Shown here: piece after piece, positions 45,674 to 53,346 of the stretch
Layout: each line of letters begins with the position of its first letter
Numbering within the stretch: position 1 is the stretch's first letter
Source: Vampirovibrio chlorellavorus
GTDB lineage: Bacteria > Cyanobacteriota > Vampirovibrionia > Vampirovibrionales > Vampirovibrionaceae
Direction of reading: 5' to 3'
Assembly (NCBI GenBank): GCA_001858525.1
Contig: LAPX01000007.1
Span: forward strand, 372,001 to 436,000
Length of the DNA stretch: 64,000 nt
Program-made: the position numbers and the translations under genes
The notes under the pieces: generated by a model
What the model saw: the letters and a program-made list of their open reading frames with translations, nothing else
What the model was told of the DNA's origin: nothing
Databases searched by the model: none

Positions 45674-46708
45674 ATGAAAGATACCGTTGTTTCCCAACTG
45701 AACCCCCAACCCTATCACAGCCCTTCCAGGCTGGCAGTCGGGCAGCCCCCCATCGGCATTGACATTGGCGGCACCAAAATTAACGCGGCAGTGGTGCGTC
45801 ACAACCCCGCCACCGGAGAAGATGAGCTGATTTCCCTGTTGAACAGCCCCACCCCCACCGATTCAGAGACATTTTTGAATACCTTGGTGGATATGATCCA
45901 GAAACTGAACGCGGAACACAGCGTTTCCGCCGTGGGGATTTCCACCGCTGGCGTGGTGGACTCCATTCACGGACGCATTCTGGGTTCCACCGGCAATATG
46001 CCCGCCCTCAAGAATATCGCCAACCTGAAAGAACTGCTGGAAGCCAAAACCGGCTTGCCTGTGCATGTAGAAAACGACGCCAACGCCGCCGCATACGGAG
46101 AATGGCGCTGTGGCGCGGCCAAAGGCTCACAAAACATGTTTGCCATCACCTTGGGCACCGGGGTGGGCATGGGTATTGTCTTTAACGGGCAAATGTATCG
46201 GGGCTCCCACTTTTACGCGGGAGAAGGTGGCCATATCGCCATTGCCCACAAGCGGGAGCGCAAATGCACCTGCGGACGCTGGGACTGCTGGGAAGCCTTT
46301 GCCTCTGGCACCGGCCTGCAAATTACCGCGGAGCAGACCTTAGAAGCAGCACCGGAAACAGCCCAGCAAGAATTTAAAGCCAAGTACTGCGAGAACGGCA
46401 AAGTCACCACCTATGCTGTCATTGCCGCCTGGAAAGACAACAACCACATTGGCCAGCAAATTATTGATGACTGGCACAACCACATTGCCGTGGGCCTGAG
46501 CAGCCTGATTAACGTGATGGACCCGGACATGATTGTGGTGGGCGGTGGTTTGGCCCAATTCGTGGATTTTGAGTTATTGCTGGAACGCACCAGAGAGCGC
46601 TCCATGAGTGACGCCTTCCAGTTAGTGCCCGCAGCCCTGGGCAACCACGCCGGTATCGTGGGAGCCGCTTACCTTGCCCTAGAATCCCAACCAGAGCCCC
46701 TTGCCTAA
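45674..46708 (+). CDS. ROK family sugar kinase (probable glucokinase)
   Basis: 344 residues. Actin-like ATPase fold: the phosphate motif GIDIGGTKINAA, the catalytic Asp in ENDANAAAYGE, and the ROK zinc site HKRERKCTCGRWDCWE. No N-terminal winged helix, so it is a kinase rather than a repressor. Glucose is the usual substrate for this form; other hexoses or N-acetyl sugars are possible. The stop codon abuts the rsmA start (TAA-ATG), so the two are probably cotranscribed. Confidence 0.9.
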   Translation: MKDTVVSQLNPQPYHSPSRLAVGQPPIGIDIGGTKINAAVVRHNPATGEDELISLLNSPTPTDSETFLNTLVDMIQKLNAEHSVSAVGISTAGVVDSIHGRILGSTGNMPALKNIANLKELLEAKTGLPVHVENDANAAAYGEWRCGAAKGSQNMFAITLGTGVGMGIVFNGQMYRGSHFYAGEGGHIAIAHKRERKCTCGRWDCWEAFASGTGLQITAEQTLEAAPETAQQEFKAKYCENGKVTTYAVIAAWKDNNHIGQQIIDDWHNHIAVGLSSLINVMDPDMIVVGGGLAQFVDFELLLERTRERSMSDAFQLVPAALGNHAGIVGAAYLALESQPEPLA

Positions 46709-47608
46709 ATGCCATCCTATCCTCAAAAACCCCGTCCTACCAACAACCCATTACTCGAAGAAGCCCGCCATTTACGGTTAAAAAAGCGCTTCAGCCAGCA
46801 TTTCCTGATTCGGGAAACGGTGCTGGACGCCATTTGCAACCTCATGGACCTCAGCCCCACCGATCAGTTGCTTGAAATTGGCCCCGGCGGCGGTTTCCTC
46901 ACCGAAAAACTGCTGGCCACCGGCTGCCAATTGACGGCCGTGGAACTGGACCGGCGCATGTGCAAGCATCTGCATGACCGCTTCCCGGCGGCCAAGCATC
47001 CCAACTTTCATCTGGTGGAACAGGATATTCTCAAATTCGACTTCGAGTCCTTCACCGCCACCACCCCGAAATTCAAGATCGTGGGCAACTTACCCTATCA
47101 AATTACCTCTAAAATCATGTTTTTACTGGCTGGCGAGCTGTATCAGGCCCACTACCCCTTGCGCCAACAAATCACCCAGCTTACGGTGATGGTTCAAAAG
47201 GAAGTGGCAGAGCGAATCTGTGCCCATCCAGGACAACGGGCCTTCAACCCGCTTTCCATTGCCTTACAGTACTGGTTTGAACCCCGTTTTGATTTTGTGG
47301 TGCCCGCCTCCGATTTTTACCCGCCCCCCAAGGTGGAATCAGCTGTCCTCACCCTGTTTCCCCGGCCAGAGCCGTTGATTAAGGTGAACGATCTGAACTT
47401 GTTCTCCAAATTAGTGCGAACCGCCTTTGCCCAAAAGCGCAAAACCGTTCGCAACGCCCTGATGGGGGGCTCCTTTGCCAGCGGTGCCTTGATTGATCAA
47501 ATTTTTGCGCAAGTTGGGGTGGATACCAACCTGCGCGCAGAAGCCATCTCAGTTGTGACTTTCGGAGAGTTAAGCAATGCTTTCGGTTCAAACGCCAGCC
47601 AAAATTAA
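46709..47608 (+). CDS. rsmA: 16S rRNA (adenine-1518/1519 N6)-dimethyltransferase
   Basis: 299 residues, KsgA/Dim1 family. SAM-binding motif I is EIGPGGGFLT; the catalytic NLPY (VGNLPYQI) and the FYPPPKVES substrate loop are typical. Start at ATG 46709, directly after the ROK kinase stop. The start of ispE overlaps its last 32 nt. Confidence 0.96.
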   Translation: MPSYPQKPRPTNNPLLEEARHLRLKKRFSQHFLIRETVLDAICNLMDLSPTDQLLEIGPGGGFLTEKLLATGCQLTAVELDRRMCKHLHDRFPAAKHPNFHLVEQDILKFDFESFTATTPKFKIVGNLPYQITSKIMFLLAGELYQAHYPLRQQITQLTVMVQKEVAERICAHPGQRAFNPLSIALQYWFEPRFDFVVPASDFYPPPKVESAVLTLFPRPEPLIKVNDLNLFSKLVRTAFAQKRKTVRNALMGGSFASGALIDQIFAQVGVDTNLRAEAISVVTFGELSNAFGSNASQN

Positions 47609-48536
47609 CTTGTTTCTGAATATTCGTCCCCGACTGGCCGATGGATACCATGAGCTCTGCTCGGTAATGCAGGCCATTCGGCTGTGGGACCGTCTGGATG
47701 TCAGCCCGTTGCACGAGGGCAAGCAGCAGACCATCAAGTTCAGCTGTAACGTTCCGGAACTGGAATATCGGGCCAAGGACAACCTGGTGGTCAAAGCTTA
47801 CCGCCTGTTCTGGGACGAGACCCAATTGCCTTCCCTGGGGCTGAAAGTGCATTTGCAAAAGGAAATTCCGATGCAGGCGGGCTTGGGCGGTGGCAGTTCC
47901 GATGCAGCGGCAATGCTGATCATTCTGAACCATTTGTCCCATGCCAAACTAAGCCCTGATGAACTGCGGACACTGGCCACCAAACTGGGCTCGGATGTGC
48001 CCTTTTTCATCAGCGGGGGGCTGGCCTTGGTCAGCGGAAAAGGCGAAGTGGTAGAACCCCTGCCCACCAGTATGGTGGAAGAAATGGGCGTGGTGGTCAT
48101 CAAACCCCGCAACCTGAATATTGATACCAGCATGGCCTATCATCGCTTTGCCAGCGGGGCCCGCTACGAAACCCGCTCGCCCGAGCATATCCTGATGGCC
48201 TTGAAAGACGGCAAGCAAAAACGCCGCTTGCGGGATGAAGTGGATTTGGAATCCTATCTGCTGAACGATTTTGAGAAGGTGCTGTTCCCGGAATACCCCT
48301 TGCTGGGACAAATGGCCCGCAAAATGAAAGAGGCAGGCATTCGGCGTCCGCTGCTGACCGGTAGCGGTTCGGCCATGATCGGCTTCACCGAAGGTGGTCA
48401 CACCGTTCGCAAAGCCATTAACGAGGCCTTCCCGGCATCTGGCTTTGATGTTTTCTGGACACGCACCTATGCCGGTGGCCCGATGCAAACCACGGCCTCC
48501 CCGGCCAGCAGTGAACTCAGCGAAGCCTTGCTGTAA
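47577..48536 (+). CDS. ispE: 4-diphosphocytidyl-2-C-methyl-D-erythritol kinase
   Basis: 319-residue GHMP kinase of the non-mevalonate isoprenoid pathway. The N-terminal TPAKINLFL, the ATP loop MQAGLGGGSSDAAAML and the C-terminal LTGSGSAMIGF are diagnostic. It begins inside rsmA (32-nt overlap), preceded by GGAG (GGAGAG), and the rsmA-ispE pairing is common in bacteria. The C-terminus has about 25 extra Pro/Ser/Thr-rich residues. Confidence 0.96.
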   Translation: MLSVQTPAKINLFLNIRPRLADGYHELCSVMQAIRLWDRLDVSPLHEGKQQTIKFSCNVPELEYRAKDNLVVKAYRLFWDETQLPSLGLKVHLQKEIPMQAGLGGGSSDAAAMLIILNHLSHAKLSPDELRTLATKLGSDVPFFISGGLALVSGKGEVVEPLPTSMVEEMGVVVIKPRNLNIDTSMAYHRFASGARYETRSPEHILMALKDGKQKRRLRDEVDLESYLLNDFEKVLFPEYPLLGQMARKMKEAGIRRPLLTGSGSAMIGFTEGGHTVRKAINEAFPASGFDVFWTRTYAGGPMQTTASPASSELSEALL

Positions 48537-48729
48537 GCTTGTATCAACTATATACGGGCAGGCAATTTTCGCCCTTTTTATGTTTTATATACCTTAGAGA
48601 GAGAGTTAGATCTCAAAGCGCAATTGTCCCTGACTCGCATAATTCAAAAAATCAATGGTGACCGTCTGTCCAAGCGGACTTTGAGCATATATGGCCCCGC
48701 TTGTCCCCTACGTCACCGGGAGGTTCCCC

Positions 48730-48921
48730 ATGCCCAAATTAGAGCAACGCCAATTAAAAGTCGATTTGAGTCAGGCTCAAAAAAACCTGAACATCATTGC
48801 CTATGAATTTGGCAAGGATAACCCGGAATATCGACAAGCTCTGCAACGCTTTGCCCGCCTGTGGTTTGTATTACGCCTGACCCGATCCAGGGACGAGTTT
48901 TTACAGGAAGTATCAAAGTAA
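48730..48921 (+). CDS. Small hypothetical protein
   Basis: 63 residues from ATG 48730, with GGGAGG seven bases upstream, so probably translated. The sequence is hydrophilic and helical (QRQLKVDLSQAQKNLN, QALQRFARLWFVLRL). No transmembrane helix, no Cys. Family not recognised. An in-frame ATG at 48691 is possible but lacks a ribosome binding site. Confidence 0.65.
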   Translation: MPKLEQRQLKVDLSQAQKNLNIIAYEFGKDNPEYRQALQRFARLWFVLRLTRSRDEFLQEVSK

Positions 48922-48967
48922 GCCCCTTGAGTACATTGAGGTGATGCTCACCTCACTCTAAACCAAT

Positions 48968-49921
48968 CTATATCACCGCAGCGTTGGCCGCCGCTTGCTC
49001 ATATAAAATCCGCTGGTGGAGGGTGGTCTCTTTTAATATGGCCAAAAAGGCCTCATCCGGGTAATGATAGGGCTTAATGCAGTAGTTAAAATCTTCAAAC
49101 AACAGGGCATGCTCATTGACTGGGTGCACCCACCCGCCATTCAGGCGCTCAATATAGGTTCTTAACTTGGCCTCCCGCTTGAAACGAGGGTTAATGGCCA
49201 GGTTCAGGTGAACCAGATTCACGGTGTTCAGGCGTCCTTTGGGGCCCTGGCATTCAATACCCAAGTGGCCAACCGCCCCCGGAAACTTCAACAAGCGCTT
49301 ATCATTGCGGAACAGGCGCATCTGATAATCCGGATAAAGGTAGCTATCATCCACCCAGCGCATGGGGGCGACCTCGCACAAATGCAGCCGAGGAATTTTA
49401 AAATGCGTATAGCGGGCTTGAAGCATTAACCCAGTAATCAGCGTCTCGAAGTGGGGTTCCGGAAATTCATCATCATCCAGCCGTAGCACCCAATCCCCCT
49501 GACAACGATCCACCAAGGTTTCCAATCCGGCGTTACAAGTCAGGGCATCACTTTCGATCACAAACAACTCATCGGCCAACCCTTCACAGGCGGCAAGCGT
49601 ATTATCGGTGGTTTTGCTGTCCACACCCACCACAATCTGATCGGAAAAACGGCGAACATAGCCCAGCAACGGCTGAATGCGCTCAGCCGAGTTCATGGTC
49701 ATAATACAAGTGGACAAGCGGGGCTTATTCGCCGAATCCACGGTGTGTGCAGCTCGCTGCCAACCCGGCGCTACCCAAAGTTTCTCGTACCAGTACCCCA
49801 GCCGATGGGCCAGACGGCGGGCCTGCTGGCGTCTGGTGTCCCTTCGATAAACTCGCTCATACTCAGCATCTCGCTGAATCGGAAAGTCGCTGGCTTTGGA
49901 GGCTGAGGGGGGAAAAGACAT
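48968..49921 (-). CDS. Glycosyltransferase family 2 protein
   Basis: 317 residues from ATG 49921 (an in-frame TTG at 49972 lacks a ribosome binding site). The first approximately 65 residues are basic and helical; the GT-A domain begins LSTCIMTMNSAE and has the nucleotide-sugar DxD as LRLDDDEF. It resembles the lipopolysaccharide-core/waaE-like GT2 group. No transmembrane segment, so cytoplasmic. The acceptor is unknown. It stands alone on the minus strand. Confidence 0.85.
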   Translation of the reverse strand: MSFPPSASKASDFPIQRDAEYERVYRRDTRRQQARRLAHRLGYWYEKLWVAPGWQRAAHTVDSANKPRLSTCIMTMNSAERIQPLLGYVRRFSDQIVVGVDSKTTDNTLAACEGLADELFVIESDALTCNAGLETLVDRCQGDWVLRLDDDEFPEPHFETLITGLMLQARYTHFKIPRLHLCEVAPMRWVDDSYLYPDYQMRLFRNDKRLLKFPGAVGHLGIECQGPKGRLNTVNLVHLNLAINPRFKREAKLRTYIERLNGGWVHPVNEHALLFEDFNYCIKPYHYPDEAFLAILKETTLHQRILYEQAAANAAVI

Positions 49922-50119
49922 CCAATCACATCCGGGGGCTTCAATGACAGTAAACAGGGTCGTCAATAACAATTAGCGCAAGCTGGGGAGAGGGCGTTGG
50001 CCGTTTATCCATTTCGACACAAGTTCGATTCAAGCCCGTGTCATTTCAGCCGATACCGATTCAGGGGAAACATGATTTTCCCGTAAACAGAAAGCGTGTA
50101 ACCGTGGGATTCGAACGTG

Positions 50120-52054
50120 ATGCCTAATCACGCCTTACCATTCTACTCAAAACTAACCCAGGGCTGGAAGCAAATCATGGCCAAACTTCTGCCTGCCAGC
50201 GTGGACACCATTACCACGCGCTTTTTGATACTGTTCATATTTCTACTGTTCATTCCCCTGTGCACCCTGATTATTTTTACCCTAAACGTGCTGGCCACAC
50301 ACCTGGAGCGAGCGGAAGACGAGCAGCTCCTGCTGAGCCAGGATCTGTTTGCCCAGGCCATGGAGCAAACCGAGTCCCGCCTCAGCCAATTACGCCGGGA
50401 AATTGATGGCAGGATCAGCGATGGCAACCTGGAATGCCCCAACAGTCCTGGACTAGTATGCCTGGCCCTGGATCTCCAGCAAGAACGGCTGACCGTTTTA
50501 CCCCACAAAGGCCTAAGACAATCCACACCCAAGCTCCCTTTACCCCCTAATCTGGCCCACACGCTCGAAACCCAAATCCTGAACCGGGAAATTTTTTGGG
50601 TTCAAATCAATCAAACCCTGTATCTGGTCAGCAGTAGCAAACTGGCCGGGCATTCTATACGTTACTTTTACGCACTACCACTGGATGATGTCCTTATTAA
50701 CGGGCTTTTTAAAAGCATTCGCAATCTTCATACCGGCATCTGGATTCACCCGGTCGGCCCTCAAAAAGGGTCACAAGGCGGGTGGATAGCGCAAGGAGGA
50801 ATAATAGAACCCTCAGCCCAATTGCTAGATACCCTGGAACATCACCTAGACGAAACGTCAAAAATGGGCGATGACGAATCGACCTTGAATCTGGGCAAAC
50901 AATCTTACAGGGTAAAATGGCAAGTCCTCTATACTCCAGAAAATCGCCCCCTGGCCCAAGTGTTACACATCCTGCCCCTTTCTCCTTACCTGGAATTACT
51001 GGATATCTTTTATATGGGTATTTACCTGATTGGAGTCGCCAGTTTGTTGTTTTCCGCGGTATTGGCCATGCTGGCAGGCCGAACCATTACCCAGCCCTTA
51101 CTCAAGCTCATCCGACAGGTCAAGGCACTGAACCGGGAAAGCGTAATGAAAGAAAGCGATCAGATTCAGGTGGGGGGCGTGCTGGAAATTCAGCAATTGG
51201 GCGAAGCCTTTAACCATATGATTTTAAGGCTGCGCCAGGAACACAAACTGAAGGATAACTTTGTGGCCACGCTTACGCATGACCTTAAAGTCCCGCTTCT
51301 AGCGGAAAAACAAACCTTGTCCTACTTTTTAAAAGAAGCTTACGGTCCTTTAAACCCGGAGCAGGCCGAAGTTCTCAGTATCCTCAAATCATCCAATCAA
51401 TCCTGCCTGTCCCTGGTAACAGGCTTACTGGAAGTGTATCGCTATGAATCCGGGGAAGTGGCCCTGATGTATGAGCGCTTTCATCTGGGAGAATTACTGG
51501 AAAAGACCATCAGTGAATGCAATGCACTGGCCCAGGAAAAGTCAATTCAACTCAGCGTCCAATATATATTAAGCGAACAAAGTATGGTAATGGCCTACGC
51601 AGACCCCATGGAGATTAAACGGGTTTTACACAATTTAATTAGTAACGCTATCACCAATACACCCCTTCACGGTAAAATTGATTGTAAAATTGTAGATGCT
51701 GGTGGTTACGGTAGTAATACTGTTTATAAAATCAGTTCGTTTCAATACACCTCTTTAAAACATCCCGTAAAATTAGACGATAAGCTGTTAGTGGTAATTC
51801 AGGACTCAGGCATTGGCTTCTCAAACGATGATCTCAATCATTTATTCAAACAATTTGCCGCCAGTAAAGGTCGAAATCCGATGAGTATTGGATTAGGCTT
51901 ATTTAACTGCTATCAGGTGCTCAAGGCCCATTACAATCCATTGTGGGTGGAAAGTACCGAAGAAGAAGGCTCTGCAGTGAATTTTCTGGTGGGTACCACG
52001 CCACAGCTGGCACAAGACAGGAGGATGTCTGGTGACCGACGGCAAGGCCCTTAA
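50120..52054 (+). CDS. Membrane sensor histidine kinase
   Basis: 644 residues. Two transmembrane helices (about 35-60 and 300-325) flank an extracytoplasmic sensor domain of about 235 residues. A HAMP region (GRTITQPLLKLIRQV), a HisKA domain with His387 (LTHDLKVPLL) and a GHKL ATPase with N-box NLISNAITN, G1 DSGIGF and G2 SIGLGLF follow. The start is uncertain: GTG 50117 or ATG 50120. The response regulator gene overlaps its 3' end by 23 nt, so the two form a coupled two-component pair. The sensor domain is not one I recognise. Confidence 0.93.
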   Translation: MPNHALPFYSKLTQGWKQIMAKLLPASVDTITTRFLILFIFLLFIPLCTLIIFTLNVLATHLERAEDEQLLLSQDLFAQAMEQTESRLSQLRREIDGRISDGNLECPNSPGLVCLALDLQQERLTVLPHKGLRQSTPKLPLPPNLAHTLETQILNREIFWVQINQTLYLVSSSKLAGHSIRYFYALPLDDVLINGLFKSIRNLHTGIWIHPVGPQKGSQGGWIAQGGIIEPSAQLLDTLEHHLDETSKMGDDESTLNLGKQSYRVKWQVLYTPENRPLAQVLHILPLSPYLELLDIFYMGIYLIGVASLLFSAVLAMLAGRTITQPLLKLIRQVKALNRESVMKESDQIQVGGVLEIQQLGEAFNHMILRLRQEHKLKDNFVATLTHDLKVPLLAEKQTLSYFLKEAYGPLNPEQAEVLSILKSSNQSCLSLVTGLLEVYRYESGEVALMYERFHLGELLEKTISECNALAQEKSIQLSVQYILSEQSMVMAYADPMEIKRVLHNLISNAITNTPLHGKIDCKIVDAGGYGSNTVYKISSFQYTSLKHPVKLDDKLLVVIQDSGIGFSNDDLNHLFKQFAASKGRNPMSIGLGLFNCYQVLKAHYNPLWVESTEEEGSAVNFLVGTTPQLAQDRRMSGDRRQGP

Positions 52055-52703
52055 AATCAGGGTACTGATTGTAGACGATTCTCGATTAACCCGCATCAGC
52101 ATTAAAACCACCCTGAAAAGCGTGCAAGAAGAGATTGAATTCATTGGCGAAGCCGAAGACGGCAGTCAGGCTTTGGAAATGGCTTCCTCCCTGAATCCAC
52201 ACGTCATTTTGATGGATATTGGCATGCCCATTATGGACGGGGTCAAAGCCACCCAGAGCATCAAAAGCAGACACCCCGAAATCAAAGTGGTCATGCTGAC
52301 CTCCCATGAAGAAGAGGCCGATGTGCTGGATGCCTTCAGTTCCGGGGCTAACTCGTACTGCCTGAAGGAAACCCCACCGGAGATGCTGGTGCATGTCATC
52401 AAGTCCACCGCGCACGGGGCCTGCTGGATCGATCCCAAAATTGCCCGCATTGTTATGAACCAGCTCATTCCCAACCAGCGACAGTTGAACATCCCGGAAA
52501 ACAATGGCACCAGCATGCTGACGGAACGGGAAATCGACGTGCTGAAGCTGGTCACCCAGGGACTTAACAACGCCGAGATCTCCGACAAGCTTTGCATTAG
52601 TATGAACACGGTCAAAACCCACCTGAAAAACATCTTCCAGAAACTGGATGTGGAAGACCGCACCGCCGCCGCCCTCAAAGCACTGAAAGAGCGCATTATC
52701 TAA
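52032..52703 (+). CDS. NarL/FixJ-family response regulator
   Basis: 223 residues from GTG 52032, with AGGAGG at 52019-52024. The receiver domain (about 5-125) has VDDSRLTR, the phospho-acceptor Asp62 (ILMDIGMP) and the Lys in YCLKET. The LuxR-type helix-turn-helix (about 155-220) has LTEREIDVLKLVTQGLNNAEISDKL and VKTHLKNIFQKLDV. It overlaps the kinase gene by 23 nt and is its probable partner. The stop codon is directly followed by a 145-bp inverted-repeat element. Confidence 0.95.
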   Translation: MTDGKALKIRVLIVDDSRLTRISIKTTLKSVQEEIEFIGEAEDGSQALEMASSLNPHVILMDIGMPIMDGVKATQSIKSRHPEIKVVMLTSHEEEADVLDAFSSGANSYCLKETPPEMLVHVIKSTAHGACWIDPKIARIVMNQLIPNQRQLNIPENNGTSMLTEREIDVLKLVTQGLNNAEISDKLCISMNTVKTHLKNIFQKLDVEDRTAAALKALKERII

Positions 52704-52848
52704 GGTGAGGCTTCCTCCCCAGAACGTTTTTAACTGTTTGAAGTGAGCGAGTTAAAAAAAGAAAACGCAGAACCCTTTCCAAGAGTGCTTCTGCGGTTTG
52801 TTTGAGCGACACGTAGTTTTAAAAACGCGCTGGGGAGGAAAGCTCACC
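52704..52848 (+). repeat. Long inverted-repeat element, copy A
   Basis: Starts immediately after the response regulator stop. The outer arms 52704-52733 and 52819-52848 match in 26 of 30 positions (GGTGAG..TTCCTCCCCAG..CGTTTTTAA). Inside are TAACTGTTTGAAGTGAGCGAGTT and, in the other orientation, TTTGAGCGACACGTAGTT, around a central hairpin CGCAGAA/TTCTGCG (52766-52795). The same order of parts occurs at 63418-63554 on the other strand. No ORF inside. It could be a MITE-like or 3'-UTR element and probably forms a terminator. Confidence 0.75.
52762..52803 (+). terminator. Central hairpin of repeat copy A, possible terminator
   Basis: CGCAGAA (52766-52772) pairs with TTCTGCG (52789-52795), flanked by AAA and GTTTGTTT. 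It lies about 65 bases after the response regulator gene. Confidence 0.5.
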
Positions 52849-52968
52849 GAAAGTGAATGCGGATTCGCCATCTTAAGGGGCATCTGGAAACTTCCTTTCC
52901 GCAAGCCAAGGGTTCTTGTATTACAATAAGGCCATTGTGTTCCGTTTCCGGCAAAAGGATTTCCCACC

Positions 52969-53184
52969 ATGGCTGAAAACTCCCAAAAGTCGATGTTTCA
53001 CTATCAAGTTGACCCCTTAATCAAGCCAGAAGCCAACTTATCCGTGTGGGTCTGGCTGACCTTGCTTGGCATTCCGGCTCTGTTGCTCATGCTGATTTAC
53101 AGCAAGGTGGAAGACCGCCTGCACCAGCAGGAAATCCACCAAGAGCCAGCGGCTGTTTCTGCCCAGCCCTTGCAGCAGCATTAA
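52969..53184 (+). CDS. Small single-pass membrane protein
   Basis: 71 residues. AAGGA lies nine bases before ATG 52969, and a TACAAT (-10-like) lies at 52922-52927. One transmembrane helix (about residues 26-44, VWVWLTLLGIPALLLML) with polar, Gln-rich ends. A perfect terminator follows, so this is a genuine monocistronic gene. Family not recognised. Confidence 0.75.
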   Translation: MAENSQKSMFHYQVDPLIKPEANLSVWVWLTLLGIPALLLMLIYSKVEDRLHQQEIHQEPAAVSAQPLQQH

Positions 53185-53206
53185 CCCAAACCAAACCACA
53201 AGCATC

Positions 53207-53247
53207 AAAAAGCCGGACGTGCTCTTTCTACAGGCCTCCGGCTTTTT
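53207..53247 (+). terminator. Rho-independent terminator
   Basis: A perfect 11-bp stem, AAAAAGCCGGA (53207-53217) and TCCGGCTTTTT (53237-53247), with 19-nt loop, ending in a T run. It may serve both the small gene and the convergent malic enzyme gene. Confidence 0.85.
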
Positions 53248-53346
53248 CGTGGCTTACATCCCCATTGGAAAGCGTCCTCTGAGCCAAACAGTCCCCCAGC
53301 CAATAAAGCCAGAGGACTGTCAAAGCAGTTGCGGTTGATATGCGGA

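Noticed and set aside
50104-50116. GTGGGATTCGAAC looks like a tRNA T-arm on the minus strand
   Set aside because: The flanking bases do not pair as a T-stem and no acceptor, D or anticodon arm fits around it.
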